This document shows, piece by piece, positions 35,960 through 46,705 of a DNA stretch of 64,000 nucleotides; position 1 is the stretch's first letter, and each line of letters opens with the position of its first letter. The position numbers were made by a program, and so were the translations under genes. The notes below the pieces were generated by a model. The model saw only the letters and a list, made by a program, of their open reading frames with translations, did not search any database and was not told where the DNA came from. Origin of the DNA: Neurospora intermedia (lineage: Eukaryota; Ascomycota; Sordariomycetes; Sordariales; Sordariaceae); the NCBI GenBank assembly GCA_037102815.1, contig BTPP01000006.1:186001-250000 (forward strand), written 5' to 3'.

Positions 35960-38900
35960 ATGGATGTTACCGCAAGGAGAACAAGGAGGATGATGGGGAA
36001 GAAGAGGAACTTGGATCTTACACCATCGACTTTTGGACTCATACCAATGGTCACATCTACCCTCCTGCCACTCCTCCTACTAATCAACAGCTTTGCCTCG
36101 CTAGCTGCCGCTCAAACAACACCGATTCCGGTCGTCGGCGTCAAGACGGGTGTCGATTCCAACACGGGACAGAGACCAATCAGGAGGAACATCAATGATC
36201 TCTACGCTAGGGGAGGGCCGCAATGGTAGGAAAAAGTGACTGTCTCGTGGGGGTCATAGTATCTACATTGACTGTTCCCCCAACATTGGTTGATGGCTGA
36301 CTGACTAACTACATCTGATTAGGGATCTCTACATCTTGGCACTGTCCGAGATGCAAGCGATGAACGAGTCGGAGGAGCTGTCGTATTTCAGTCTGGCAGG
36401 TAAGTGAGGATACGTACACTGGAGCGGACAGCTCACCTGCAGTACAGTGGGAGAGGTCATCACGAAGCTGACTTGCATGGTGAAAAGGTATTCATGGGTT
36501 GCCGCACGAGGTATGGAATGGAGTTGAGCAGGTTGAGGGTGCGCCTGATACAGGGTATTGCCCCCATGGAGTGAGTGTTTTCTCGGACTCGATTATCTCT
36601 TGAACACCATGACTATCATGTATAGGTACTGACTGGTAGCAAAAACACGTAGGAAACCATCTTTGCTACATGGCATCGGCCATATGTTGCTCTCTTCGAG
36701 GTATGTCATTACCAATCACAGTCTTCACTAACCCCATGTCTCTAACTGATCACCTCAACCCCCATACCATATCTCGCTCTCCAGCCCATCACTTCGTCCC
36801 ACCCCCTACTCCATCAGAGAGCGCCGCAATTCACGCACCTTATTTCACACTACACTCCCCCGCATCAACCCCCAAACTAACCTACCCACCCCCCAAAACA
36901 GCAAACCTTAGTCTCCCACGCCCTCGCCATCGCCTCGCGCTACCCTCCCTCCCTCTTACCCGCCTACACCGACGCCGCCCGCACGCTCCGCCTGCCCTTC
37001 TGGGACTGGGCCTCGGACCCTTCGCTCCCCTACGCCGTGATGAACGATAGCATCAAAGTCGGCAACACGCCCAACTCTTCCTTGGCTTCCTTATCCTCGC
37101 CTAACACCAACGGCACCGGCGGTGGGAGCGGGGCGCCTTCGGGAGCGGTGGGTGTTCAAGTTAGGAACCCGCTTTATAGCTATCGGTTTCAGGAAGGGAG
37201 TGTGATGTATAAATTCGACGATACCTTGGGATTGTATCCCCAGACCTTAAGGTGCAAGTTTGAGGGTTTTGCGGAGGATAACAAGACGGTAATTAAGAGG
37301 TGGAGCGAGCCGTGGGTGGCGGAGGAGGGGATGAAGGAGGTGGGGGGCCAACTGAGGGATAGTGTGGTGAGTATCCTTTCTTCTCTATTGGTTCTGTTGT
37401 AATGTATGGAGGTTGGATCGATTGAGCGGAGGAGGCGGTTGCCGATGGCTTGGGCTGAACTGCGTGGGGTGATGCTTGGTTCCCACGGAAGTATCAAGCC
37501 AGGAACTGGCAGCTTCGGAAATAGTGGTTCTTGGATCACGGCTCTGGCGGAGCAGAGCGTGGGATATGAACACCCTACTGTCGCGGGCAGAGACCCAACT
37601 GATGGTCCCCGGGTTAAATGACCATTCTGCTAATCAATAAACCGTTATAGTACGATCTATTCGTCCGGCCCGACCCTCGAGGATGGGGAGCTGGGGGATT
37701 TGAGGATCCTCATAATACAGTGCACAACAATGCGGGTTGTGGAAATGGCACCATGGCCAACATTGCTTGGTCGGCTTTCGACCCTCTATTGTAAGTATCT
37801 CCCACAGACAGAACGAGTGCCTGCCTCCAGTTCACTAACCAGTCTTCAAACCCCCAGTATGCTTCACCATGCCAACACGGACCGTCTCATCGCGCTCTGG
37901 CAAGCAATCTACTACCAAAACGCAACCTTCAACTACTCATTCCCCTCGGGCGGCCAACTTGGCACTAAAAGGGGGACCATACTTACGGCCGACTCCCCCC
38001 TCAAGCCCTTTCACGCCGAGTTCCCTGCCACAATCGGCAGCGGCAACGCCACGCCACCCTCGGACGCGGGAGGTTTCTTCCACACTAGTAACTCGGTGGC
38101 GGACCTACGGACATTTGGGTACACTTACCCTGAGCTGAACACGGATTGGCAGACACCCGACAAGGATAAACTAGCGGCTCAAGTAAGGCAAGCGGTTAAC
38201 AAGTTGTATGGATCTAACGATGACGGCAATGCGGACGAGCAAGGGCAAGCGGGAGTTTCAGGACGGGGTGTTGACTCAGACACGCTAGATGAGGAGGAAG
38301 ACGGCACCGTGAACGACGGCGGAAAGAAGACCGAGGAGAACAACAAAATTACATTCCGTCGCTCTCGGTCCCGATCACGGTCACGGTCTCTTTCCGCCTC
38401 CTCCAACTACAAGGAGAACGAAGAAGAGAAAGAAGAAGTCACCACAGCCACAAGCAAAAACGACGGCAAGCAAACAGAAGAAAACAACAAAATTACCTTC
38501 CGCAGTTCTCGGTCCCTCGCAGGCAATTCCAACTCCAGTCCCAAAAAGAACATGAAACAAAAGCGACAAACCTACGGCAGCCAATCTCCTACTAAGAACT
38601 ACTACTACACCGCCGAGCTCTCAGTCGACCGCTCCGAAGTGCCTTTACCCTGCACCATCTCCCTGATTGTCAACGGGGTGGTCATGGGCCGCATGGCACT
38701 TTTGGGCATGCCGATGGAGGGGATCGCGAAGGCTAGTATGCCGTTGGCGAGGCCGCTTAAGAATGTCGTTCAGAATGGGGAACAGCAGCAAGGATCTCAA
38801 AGTCAAAAGAGGGGGGTGGACGAGGATGAGAAGATGGTTGGTAAGGAAAGGAGAGGGAGGTGGCCTTCTACGTCTAGGCTTTCGAATACTATCGAGAAGG

Positions 38901-39492
38901 TGAAGCTGAAGAGGGGGTTGGGACACGTGGATATGACTCCTAAGACGATCATTCCGTTCTTGAAGGGGAATATGACTGTTGAGATTCGATCGGTAAGTTT
39001 ATGTCTCTCTTTCTTTCTTTCTTTTTTTCCCCCTCTTTTTGGCCTCCATACCTTCTATCTTTTTCTCCTCGAGAGCCTTTCATATTTCTATCCAAATATT
39101 CACTCTTCTTCACTCCGCCCACCACATTTCCTTCCCCTTTTCTTCGACATCCCCTCTATAACCCCTTTCCTCTTCCCCAGTCACCAACTTATTCCAATCC
39201 CATCTTCAACTTCTCAGCGCCGCTCCTTCCTCCCTCCATCAACATCCAACCCCAACTGCCAACCCAGCCCAACAAACAATGCATCAGCAAACTAACCTCA
39301 TACCTACAACAGAACGACCAAACCCTAACCGACCCATCCACCGTCCCCTCTCTCCACCTCGAGATCCAAGACTGGGAATACGTCCCCCGCAAAAATGCGA
39401 GCGAGTTCCCCATCTTCCAGAACCCTCGAAAATGGCCGATGGGAATTCGTGGACCGGGGGGACATGGAGGGTACGGTGGAAGGGGACACTAG
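35960..39492 (+). CDS. Tyrosinase (type 3 copper monophenol monooxygenase) homologue
   Basis: Eight exons: 35960-36225, 36323-36399, 36488-36570, 36653-36700, 36902-37366, 37651-37790, 37858-38992, 39181-39492; about 841 residues. All junctions keep frame with GT-AG borders. CuA is His117 (GIHGLPHEVW), Cys139-x-His141 (GYCPHG, matching the thioether Cys-His of Neurospora tyrosinase) and His150 (TWHRPYVALFE). CuB is His334 and His338 (FEDPHNTVH) and the FMLHHANTDR block (about 363-364). GYTYPEL marks the end of the core. An alternative start, Met30 (36047), gives a clean signal peptide (MVTSTLLPLLLLINSFASLA), so secretion or vesicular routing is possible. A charged, Arg-Ser-rich insert (RRSRSRSRSRSLSASS) follows the core, then a C-terminal beta-domain ending SLHLEIQDWEYVPR. 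The enzyme oxidises phenols to o-quinones for melanin. The last intron border is least certain. Confidence 0.88.
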
Positions 39493-40212
39493 GTACATGC
39501 AGCAGCTCAGGAGTTTCAGTCTGTTTCTATTGGAAGGTAGCGCGAGCTCTGGGATGGAGGATGGAATTGGAGAATAAGGGGATGCAAAAGAAGGGAAGGA
39601 AAGGGAAGGGAAGGGAAGGTAAGGGAAGAAAAGGATAGGAAAAACAGAGATGCGAGCAAAGAGGAAATTTGGCCTGCTCGCTGAGGCGACTGGCTGCGAA
39701 GACAGTTTCGATTTTAAACATGAATCCGCTTTGATTGACACGTATGGTCTTCTGTGTCTTCGTGATTGAAACACTTGATGAAGTCGTCTTCTATGCTTTG
39801 GGCTTTATGGGTTATTTGACGTTGCTCCGGGTTAAAACAGTCCCTCTCTTGCCTGACCTCAGTGTCTCGACACCGCGCCTTCCACTTGTCCTTTATCTCA
39901 GCCAAGGGCCACCTACTGTATTGATGACATCCATCCGATGATATCGCATGTTCTTCATACACATACCTTCCTACCGGATTACCTTTCCACCGCCCGATTC
40001 AGAGCTCCTTCCCTATCAACCATCAAGCCTTATAGGGTACCTTCCTTCCTTCCTTCCTTATATCTTTCCTTCCTCAATGGCAACCCACCCATATATCAGA
40101 GAACAAACAACAGCATGCCTTACCGCACTGCACCTTCCCCGAACCCTGTTCTCCCGTCCTTCATAACAGAGTTTTCCGAGACATACAATCAACAGGTACC
40201 CAGGGAAAAGAA
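39493..40212. other. Spacer between tyrosinase and tRNA genes
   Basis: Contains a GGGAA/AAGGG simple repeat (about 39594-39640) just after the tyrosinase stop, and a CCTT repeat (about 40043-40060) upstream of the tRNA. No gene recognised. Confidence 0.5.
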
Positions 40213-40320
40213 GCGCGGTTAGTATAGCGGTTAGTACTCTCGTTTCCCAACAAGTTAGCCTACCTATCCATGGGCGAAAAAAAAGAACGAGTGACCCGGG
40301 TTCGACTCCCGGACTGCGCA
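40213..40320 (+). tRNA. tRNA-Gly (anticodon CCC), intron-containing
   Basis: A full cloverleaf can be drawn. Acceptor stem GCGCGGT pairs with ACTGCGC (one G-U), D arm GTAT/GTAC, anticodon stem CTCGT/ACGAG, T arm CCGGG-TTCGACT-CCCGG, discriminator A. The anticodon loop reads TT-CCC-A and is interrupted after position 37 by an intron at about 40250-40285 (36 bp). The intron holds GGG (in catgggcg), which can pair with the CCC anticodon as in known tRNA splicing substrates. Internal promoter boxes A (TAGTATAGCGG) and B (GGTTCGACTCC) are intact. T-runs at about 40331-40356 can stop RNA polymerase III. The exact intron ends are inferred from folding. Confidence 0.86.
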
Positions 40321-40329
40321 GTTGGCTTC

Positions 40330-40357
40330 CTTTTTCCTTTTTCCTTTTTTTTTTTAG
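40330..40357 (+). terminator. Pol III T-run terminator of the tRNA gene
   Basis: Successive T5 and T10 runs lie 10-35 bp after the tRNA 3' end (ctttttcctttttccttttttttttt region), the usual RNA polymerase III stop signal. Confidence 0.7.
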
Positions 40358-40903
40358 TGCATATTATTCGTCCTTCTTTCTCTACCTTTCGGTTGTTTTT
40401 TTATAGCATATTGACCGATTCGAATGAAATCAAACATGCATGCCCTTTGTGATGTTGTAACGTATTATGAAGGAGGAAGTGATGTCATGTCTGTGTGACT
40501 TGTTGCCCGGCTCTTTAATCTAGCAATCATACCTGTACCTACGGGAAGAAGTTACTTACCGGAGAGATATATTGGATGTCGGGAACCGGTTTTCTTATTT
40601 GTTTATTATTCTCGGACGAAGAGTGTCTGTTTGTTCTGTCAACACCCAAAATACGAAGAAGGGGCAAAGCCTGTGATTTCTCACATTTGGTTCATCTGCG
40701 GCATAAGATGGTTGTCAAGCTGTCAGACATCGTGGTTAATCTGGATGTCTCGTGCATAATGGCAGGCACTATGAAGTTATCACAGTCCGGCGTATCTCAT
40801 CGTCATCAAGGATATGATCGATACATTCACATAATACGCTCTTTGAACACAAAATCATCTGGGCATCATTCGCTTAAGGCTAACTAAGTCTTCTCTTTCT
40901 TCT

Positions 40904-40952
<49 letters not shown>

Positions 40953-41822
40953 TCCAACGCCTCACTCACATTCGCACCTACAGCCGTCGCCGACTTCTCC
41001 ACCACAGCTCCTTCTTCACCAGACCCCTCATCAGTCAGTAGTGCTTGCCAGCACTTTCTGCTTCTCCGCCCATTTCTTTCTATCGACCACCCTCCTTCTT
41101 CCCACCACCCGTCTTTCTCTGGATCTTCTTCCAGCTCAACGCACAAGCCACCATAAACGCACAACATGCGGAGGCCACCGTAACATAACACACTGTTCCT
41201 CGACCCTTCCACATACGCCTACAGCACGAGCTCAATCAGTGTCCTCGCGGCCTCATGTTCTTCAGTATCAGAGAAGCGACTCGTCTGAGTAGACGGAGTA
41301 CCTCTAGAATAGGGATCGTCACTACTGTATATAGAGGTATCAATCTTAATTGATATCTTGACTATCATCAAAGCCAACAGTTCTATCAATTATAGAGTGT
41401 CGTCCCGACCATCATCAAGAGGGCAGTCAGATCCACCAGAATGGCTTGTATACCTTTCTGTGTCGCTCATACACCCCAGGTCTTCCAAGGGGCGGCAGAA
41501 TCCTTGCGTAGACATCCAATCCAATCCCATGTCTCTTTCATGTTCACCTGTTACGCCAAACTCCCAGAGCTGACCCTATCCAACCCAGCAGCATACCACC
41601 CACCCACAACTCCGTTTTCTCTAAGCCATCCATCATCCAGTTCCCGCCAACCAGCCAAATTACGCCAAACATACAACATCATCATGGATAACAAAAACAA
41701 AGTCCTTTTAGGACCGCCTGCCGTATATACAGTCAACAAGTCATAGAAAAAGTTGAAAAAAGAAAGCCAGAAATAGCCAACGAGGTGTAAGGTAAGAGAG
41801 GTTCGCAGATGAGGTCGTTTTC
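40358..41822. other. Intergenic region with poly-T tract, left of rxt2
   Basis: No supported gene. It contains a 43 bp T homopolymer at 40907-40949 followed by C-rich sequence. The last few hundred bases abut the stop codon of the minus-strand rxt2 gene and likely include its 3' UTR. Confidence 0.45.
40907..40949 (+). repeat. Poly-T tract (43 T)
   Basis: Uninterrupted T run after a TTCTC-rich lead-in. No inverted repeats or coding frame next to it support a retrotransposed copy, so it is listed as a simple repeat. Confidence 0.95.
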
Positions 41823-43824
41823 TTACTTCCGGTTCCTCGTCTTCTTCTGCGTCACGGCCGTCTCCTCCTCCACCTCATCCTCTCCCTTCTTCAGGTCTTC
41901 TGTCAACCCCCACTCTTCCTTGTCGTACCAGTCCTCGCCGTCCGACATGTCGCGGTTGGGTCCGCTGTGTGCCTCGGCCTTGGCCCACGAGAGCACCGTT
42001 TGCCGGTACCGGTCCGCCTTGCGCAGACCCTCGTATAGCTTGCGGGTGCCGCGGCAGACTTCTTCCTGCTTCTGCACGTACAGCTGGAGCAGGCGGCGGA
42101 CGTCTTCGGCTTCTTGCTCGGGAAGACCAAAGTCGCGGTCTGGATGGGAAGTTCGTGGGGCAAGGAAAATGGGATGGATATATGGTTCTTCAAGAAATTC
42201 CTGGAGTGCCGCTACTGATGCCGCGGTGCTGAGCGCAGCATTGCGTTGAACATTAGGCTTGGCTCGTAAATCCTCTGTACCATGAACGACCCCCTCCCCT
42301 TGAGGCTCTTTGTCTGTTTGTTGTCGCTCCAGGTTGTGTCCCGGTTGATTTGGGTTCGTCTCTGGCTCGGCACCTGAGACCGTTGGTTGATGTTCCGCTG
42401 CTTCCTTGCCAGTTTCACCGTTAGGCGCATTTGCCATTTCCACGTCTTTAGATGCCGCCGTTGCTGGCACTGTCTGTCCATCTACCGGTGCCGGTGCCGG
42501 TTGATCTGCGTTTGTGCTTTCGTCTACGTTTTGTGCGGTCGTTTCTGTGGGCACTGTCTCCGGCTGCGCTTGTTCGGGATCCCTATTTGATTCGCCGTTG
42601 GGTTGCGGGGCCTCCGCCTTGGAATTGCTGGTCGCTGACTCGATTGCTTCTGTAGGTTCGGTCATCTCAACATCTTCATCTGTCGTCTTCTTTCCGTTGA
42701 CCTTTGGCGCGCTGCCCTCTTCAGCCCCCTTCTTCTCGTCAGGATTTGCGTCGGCATCAGGAAGTTGCTCATCGTCGGGGACTGAGTCCGGCAGAGGCTT
42801 GTCCCCACTGTCGCCATTTGTCTGGCTAGACTCCTTTGGTTTCGAGGCCGATGCCTCATTGTTGTTGCCACCAACCGGCCCGTTCTCGGTCACCTTGGTA
42901 TGGTTGCCAGCTGACACGGCGTCAGCAGCGTTCGGGATCCAGTTGCTGACCCATTTGATGAAGCTCGAGGTATCCTCAAAGAGATCATGGTCAGTTGATT
43001 CAATCATCATGCCGCATGGCGCCCACGAGTTGTCGCCGACGAATTTGGTGAGCAGCGGTTTGACCTTCCACAAGGCAACATTTTCTCTTCGGCTGAGAGC
43101 GGCGGCCTGGTGTACGAGTTCGGTAAGGGCTTTCGATTTGAATGGTCGCGAAAGGGTCGGGTGATTCGGTAGGTCGGTGACGGATGTAAGGGGCGCGAGG
43201 AGTTCTGTCAAGATTTGTTAGCATATCGACTCACATGAACAAGCACATATTGTCTCCACTCACGTTCTAACCGGATCGAAGCGTACGGGTTCTCCTCCAT
43301 GGTAGCGCTGATTGCCTCCTGGACACGCTCTTCGTTATCGTCACTGTCGATATCGTAACCGTCCTCGTCGATGAGGGGTGGGTTCTGGTTGATGATGGCG
43401 CGTTGATAGCCCGCATGTTCGGCCACCTGGTGGCACTCAAAGAGAGAGTCAGTCTTGGTGTGTCCCCTTGCATTTGTTCTTGCTGGTTCCCCAACGTAGC
43501 CTGACACCTTGTGCATGCGCGTAGAGTTTCACACACCTCCTTGTAAGCGGCTGGTCCATTTGCGTTGGCGAGACGGCCTTGCTTGACAAATCGTGCGCGT
43601 TTCTTAAGTTTGTAGCCTCGGTTCGTGGTGTGGTCAATTGACGAATCGGAGTCGGATTCTGTTGAGGATGAATGGTGGACATGGTCAGACACGGAAAGGG
43701 AAGACAAGAGGGCGATCATAACAAGGGGAGATGGTGAATTGAGCTTACCATAAGCTTTCCTTTTCAGCGTCTTCCTTATGGACACAATGGTGTCCATGAT
43801 CATTGCTTGCTGTTGCGTCGACAT
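41823..43824 (-). CDS. rxt2: Rxt2-type subunit of the Rpd3L histone deacetylase complex
   Basis: Four exons (43824-43749, 43658-43537, 43426-43264, 43204-41823) give about 580 residues; introns are 90, 110 and 59 bp with good borders. The N-terminal 200 residues match the RXT2-like domain: MDTIVSIRKTLKRKAYESDS, then YKLKKRARFVKQGRL, AGYQRAIINQNPPLIDEDGY, DSDDNEERVQEAI and MEENPYASIRLEQLLAPLTS. A second conserved patch is TELVHQAAALSRRENVALWK. The middle (about 230-440) is a long Asp/Glu/Pro/Thr/Ser-rich disordered stretch, and the C-terminus is acidic (GEDWYDKEEWGLTEDLKKGE). In yeast, Rxt2 belongs to the large Rpd3 complex that represses genes by deacetylating promoter histones. A nuclear role is inferred. 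The start at 43824 is favoured over one 26 codons upstream because conservation begins close to it. Confidence 0.84.
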
Positions 43825-44692
43825 GGTGTGTGGCGGCGGGCGCAGCTTTGCGCGATCGACCGGTGACAGACAGAGTGCGACGACGGTGATGTTGAATAGC
43901 ACAGAGAAGTAGGATTGTGGAGCGTGGGTGCTGCTAATTGCTTGATCTTTGGGAAGTGGTGGATATTATCGAGTATGGCTTGCCCAGATCATTCGCGGTC
44001 GAATCGAAGACTGGCTGTATGGCCGTGGTGGTGGTTGTCGAGGTCTGGGGGAGAAGTCAAGGGCACAACCCAAGTCGAAGAATGGCCGGTCGAATGCGGA
44101 TGGCTGTGAATCGTAAACCAAGAACCCTGCTTGTTCACTGCGCTTCAGTGCTCGGGTTCCCGTCCATACGGAAAGCGGGGAGCAGCGGCACAACTTCCAC
44201 TTCCACGGCAGGCTTTGAACTTGTTACGTAATGTGACTATGGCGATAGCTCCAGTCAGGGTACTGTACCTATCCTATTAGTACGCACACTATATAAACGC
44301 CAACTCAGCCCACTTTTCATCATCATCATCAAACACCAAAAAGGAGAATGTAAACAAAGACACATCTGGAACGTAGTCCATCATCTACACGAGAAACCCT
44401 CCATGCAACACTTATCGATGATGCACAATCACACGACATATAGCGAGCCAGAATGATACACAGAAGCTTATGACCCCTTTTCTACTCGCTCGATGTCTTC
44501 AAGTTCGAGAACAGCTGCATCAAGTTATCACCGCCGGACATGACAAGAACAGCAGAATTCACATAACAAATACTCGTTATCATTACTGATCATCATTAGC
44601 CATACTAACTGACATCCAGTGTTACTCAGCATCATCAAGCGCTCTCTGAAGAGCATGCCTTCACTATGAGATAGGACAAACGCGCATACACC
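43825..44692. other. Intergenic region between rxt2 and carboxypeptidase genes
   Basis: The right part of rxt2's promoter and the downstream region of the carboxypeptidase gene. A TATATAA word occurs near 44290 and a CAT repeat near 44320-44332. No gene recognised. Confidence 0.4.
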
Positions 44693-46705
44693 CTACTCAA
44701 ACCACCTCGCAGCCCTACCCACAAGACTCCTCTTGGACTCTGGCTCCGCCATCTGACTCCTAGCCGTCACCGGGCTCCAATCCTTCTTCTCCTTATACCA
44801 AACCCCATTAATCACCACCCCCTCGCCCGTCAAAATCGCCATGACCTGCTCCTGCGTACAAGTCGACCCCAGATTCCTCAAAAAGCACTTGGCGCTCACA
44901 CCCTTGGGAGCCTTGAGCTGTTTATCAGCCTTCTTGGGTCCCCGAGTCGCAAAGTCCCTCAGGTTGACTCTAGCACCTGTGGCAACCGATTTACCGCCGA
45001 TAATGCGCTCAAACACCCGAAACGCCGTCTCGGGCTGGTAAGCAGGCACGAAATGGCCCGCCTGATAAATCCTGCTGAAGCTGAGGTTGCCAAACTGTCT
45101 CACCACACCGCCGACCTCCCTGCTATTGGTCTGGATATTCTCATATCCCGCCTGCGGAAACCTGGTCGGATACGGGCTCTTGGGATCCAAATCCTTCATG
45201 GCGTCGGCAAGAGCTAGAGACACTGCTTCGCCGCCCATCCAGTTGCAGATGTAATCGCGGTCGCCATACACCAGCCCGATGCGCACGCCGCGCTGCAGAA
45301 GCGAAGCCAGCTTGGCGATCAACCCGCCGCGAGCCCTGTCCCCGGTTTGGAAAAAGGCTTGGTAGACGACGGGCGAAATATCCGTGTAGTTGACCACGGA
45401 CCCGATCGCCTCTTGCACGCGGCGCGAGTTGAGGTACTCGAGGTAGTGGTAATCGGGAAACGCATCGGGACCCATGTGCGCAATGTCGTAGGCGTTAGCG
45501 CCGCTGGCGAGCACGGAGCCGAGGAGCTGTTGGCAGGTGAGCGAGGCGTAGGCGCAGACTTGGTTGACGGTTTCGTCGGCGCCTTGGTCGAGCGGGTCAA
45601 GAGCGGCTTGGGCTTGGCGGCAGGCGAGGATTAGGTCTTTGCAGCCCGTGTCGGGGGCGTTGAAGCCCGAGGTGATGGCGTCGGCCGTGGCTTGGTCGAT
45701 CAGCTTGATGCCGTACGTGTTGTTGATGGCCATCTCGACGTAGCGGGAGCCTTGGACGAGGTCGTCGATGCAGCCGTTCATGATGCCGAGCGAAGTGAGT
45801 TTGATTTCGCGGTTACCACTGCCGCCCTTGGGGGGACGGGATTGTATATTGTTGGCGTCATCCTGTCGTCTGGAAAGAGGCATTGCGCGCTTTGAAAGCT
45901 TGTCATTCTCCTTCTGCCAGGTGTCCGCGAAGACAGGCCCATAGTGGCCACCATAACTTTCCGTAAAGAGGTTGACGCCCAACGGGCTGTACTTGTCCGG
46001 GACGTACTCGGGGAAGGTGCTCAGGAACCCCTGGAGCAAGTGGTAGACGGCCATGGCAGCATTCTGAGTCGTATTGGCCGTGTTTTGGATGTTGTTTGAG
46101 GAAAATGTGCCGTTGAGGAAGAGGCTGGGAGGCAGGTTATCAGGCAATTGCATGTTAGGCGACACCATCCCAGTCGTCAAGTCCAGAGAACCATTGGTGG
46201 GAGTATCGTATGAGAAACCGACATGGTTGGGCTGGTCGACAAAGAGCATGTTGGAAGCTCTGTCCCAGCCCCATTCTCTGGCGGCCGTCTCCAAGCGGTT
46301 GGCACCCTTCTCGACGACCTGGCAAGGGCCATTCTCGGCGAAGAGGCCAAACATGGAACTCTCGCCGGGCCCGCCGTTGAGCATCATTGTCAGCGCAGAG
46401 GTTGGCTCGCGCGCACCAACAAACCAGAAGAAGAGGTGTGTTGGGTACTCGCCGGGGACGGTAACCCAGCCGGTGTACTGCTTCTGCCGTCTGAAAGCAG
46501 TCGTACAGACATCCTTGGGTTCTTTGTACGATATCTTGATGTTTGGGTTGAAAGGTGAGGTGACTGTCTTCAAGCCGACAGCTTGGTATGGCGGGAGCTG
46601 TGCGTCACTCAAGGGAGTGAGAGCGGCGATTGTCGACAGAGTGAGCAGTTGAGACAATGATGGCGAGGCTCCGTTGCCATTCCTCGTGTTGAATGACGAC
46701 CACAT
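44693..46705 (-). CDS. Secreted serine carboxypeptidase (peptidase family S10)
   Basis: Single exon, 670 residues. The catalytic triad is visible: Ser in FTESYGGHYGP (about 249), Asp in YGDRDYICNWMGG (about 482) and His in AGHFVPAYQPE (about 550). The oxyanion and substrate-binding motif MLNGGPGESSMFGLFAENGPC is at about 108-130, and SNMLFVDQPNHVGFSYD follows. A hydrophobic segment after a short N-terminal stretch (LSQLLTLSTIAALTPLSDAQ) fits a signal peptide. Many N-x-T/S sites suggest glycosylation. Family enzymes remove C-terminal residues from peptides at acid pH. Overall it is closer to the carboxypeptidase S1 type than to vacuolar CPY, which is inference. The last 100 residues (after IIGGKSVATG) extend past the hydrolase fold with a Cys pair (AKCFLRNLGSTC), as in some filamentous-fungal homologues. 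It is transcribed in the same direction as rxt2, 870 bp away. Confidence 0.92.
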   Translation of the reverse strand: MWSSFNTRNGNGASPSLSQLLTLSTIAALTPLSDAQLPPYQAVGLKTVTSPFNPNIKISYKEPKDVCTTAFRRQKQYTGWVTVPGEYPTHLFFWFVGAREPTSALTMMLNGGPGESSMFGLFAENGPCQVVEKGANRLETAAREWGWDRASNMLFVDQPNHVGFSYDTPTNGSLDLTTGMVSPNMQLPDNLPPSLFLNGTFSSNNIQNTANTTQNAAMAVYHLLQGFLSTFPEYVPDKYSPLGVNLFTESYGGHYGPVFADTWQKENDKLSKRAMPLSRRQDDANNIQSRPPKGGSGNREIKLTSLGIMNGCIDDLVQGSRYVEMAINNTYGIKLIDQATADAITSGFNAPDTGCKDLILACRQAQAALDPLDQGADETVNQVCAYASLTCQQLLGSVLASGANAYDIAHMGPDAFPDYHYLEYLNSRRVQEAIGSVVNYTDISPVVYQAFFQTGDRARGGLIAKLASLLQRGVRIGLVYGDRDYICNWMGGEAVSLALADAMKDLDPKSPYPTRFPQAGYENIQTNSREVGGVVRQFGNLSFSRIYQAGHFVPAYQPETAFRVFERIIGGKSVATGARVNLRDFATRGPKKADKQLKAPKGVSAKCFLRNLGSTCTQEQVMAILTGEGVVINGVWYKEKKDWSPVTARSQMAEPESKRSLVGRAARWFE

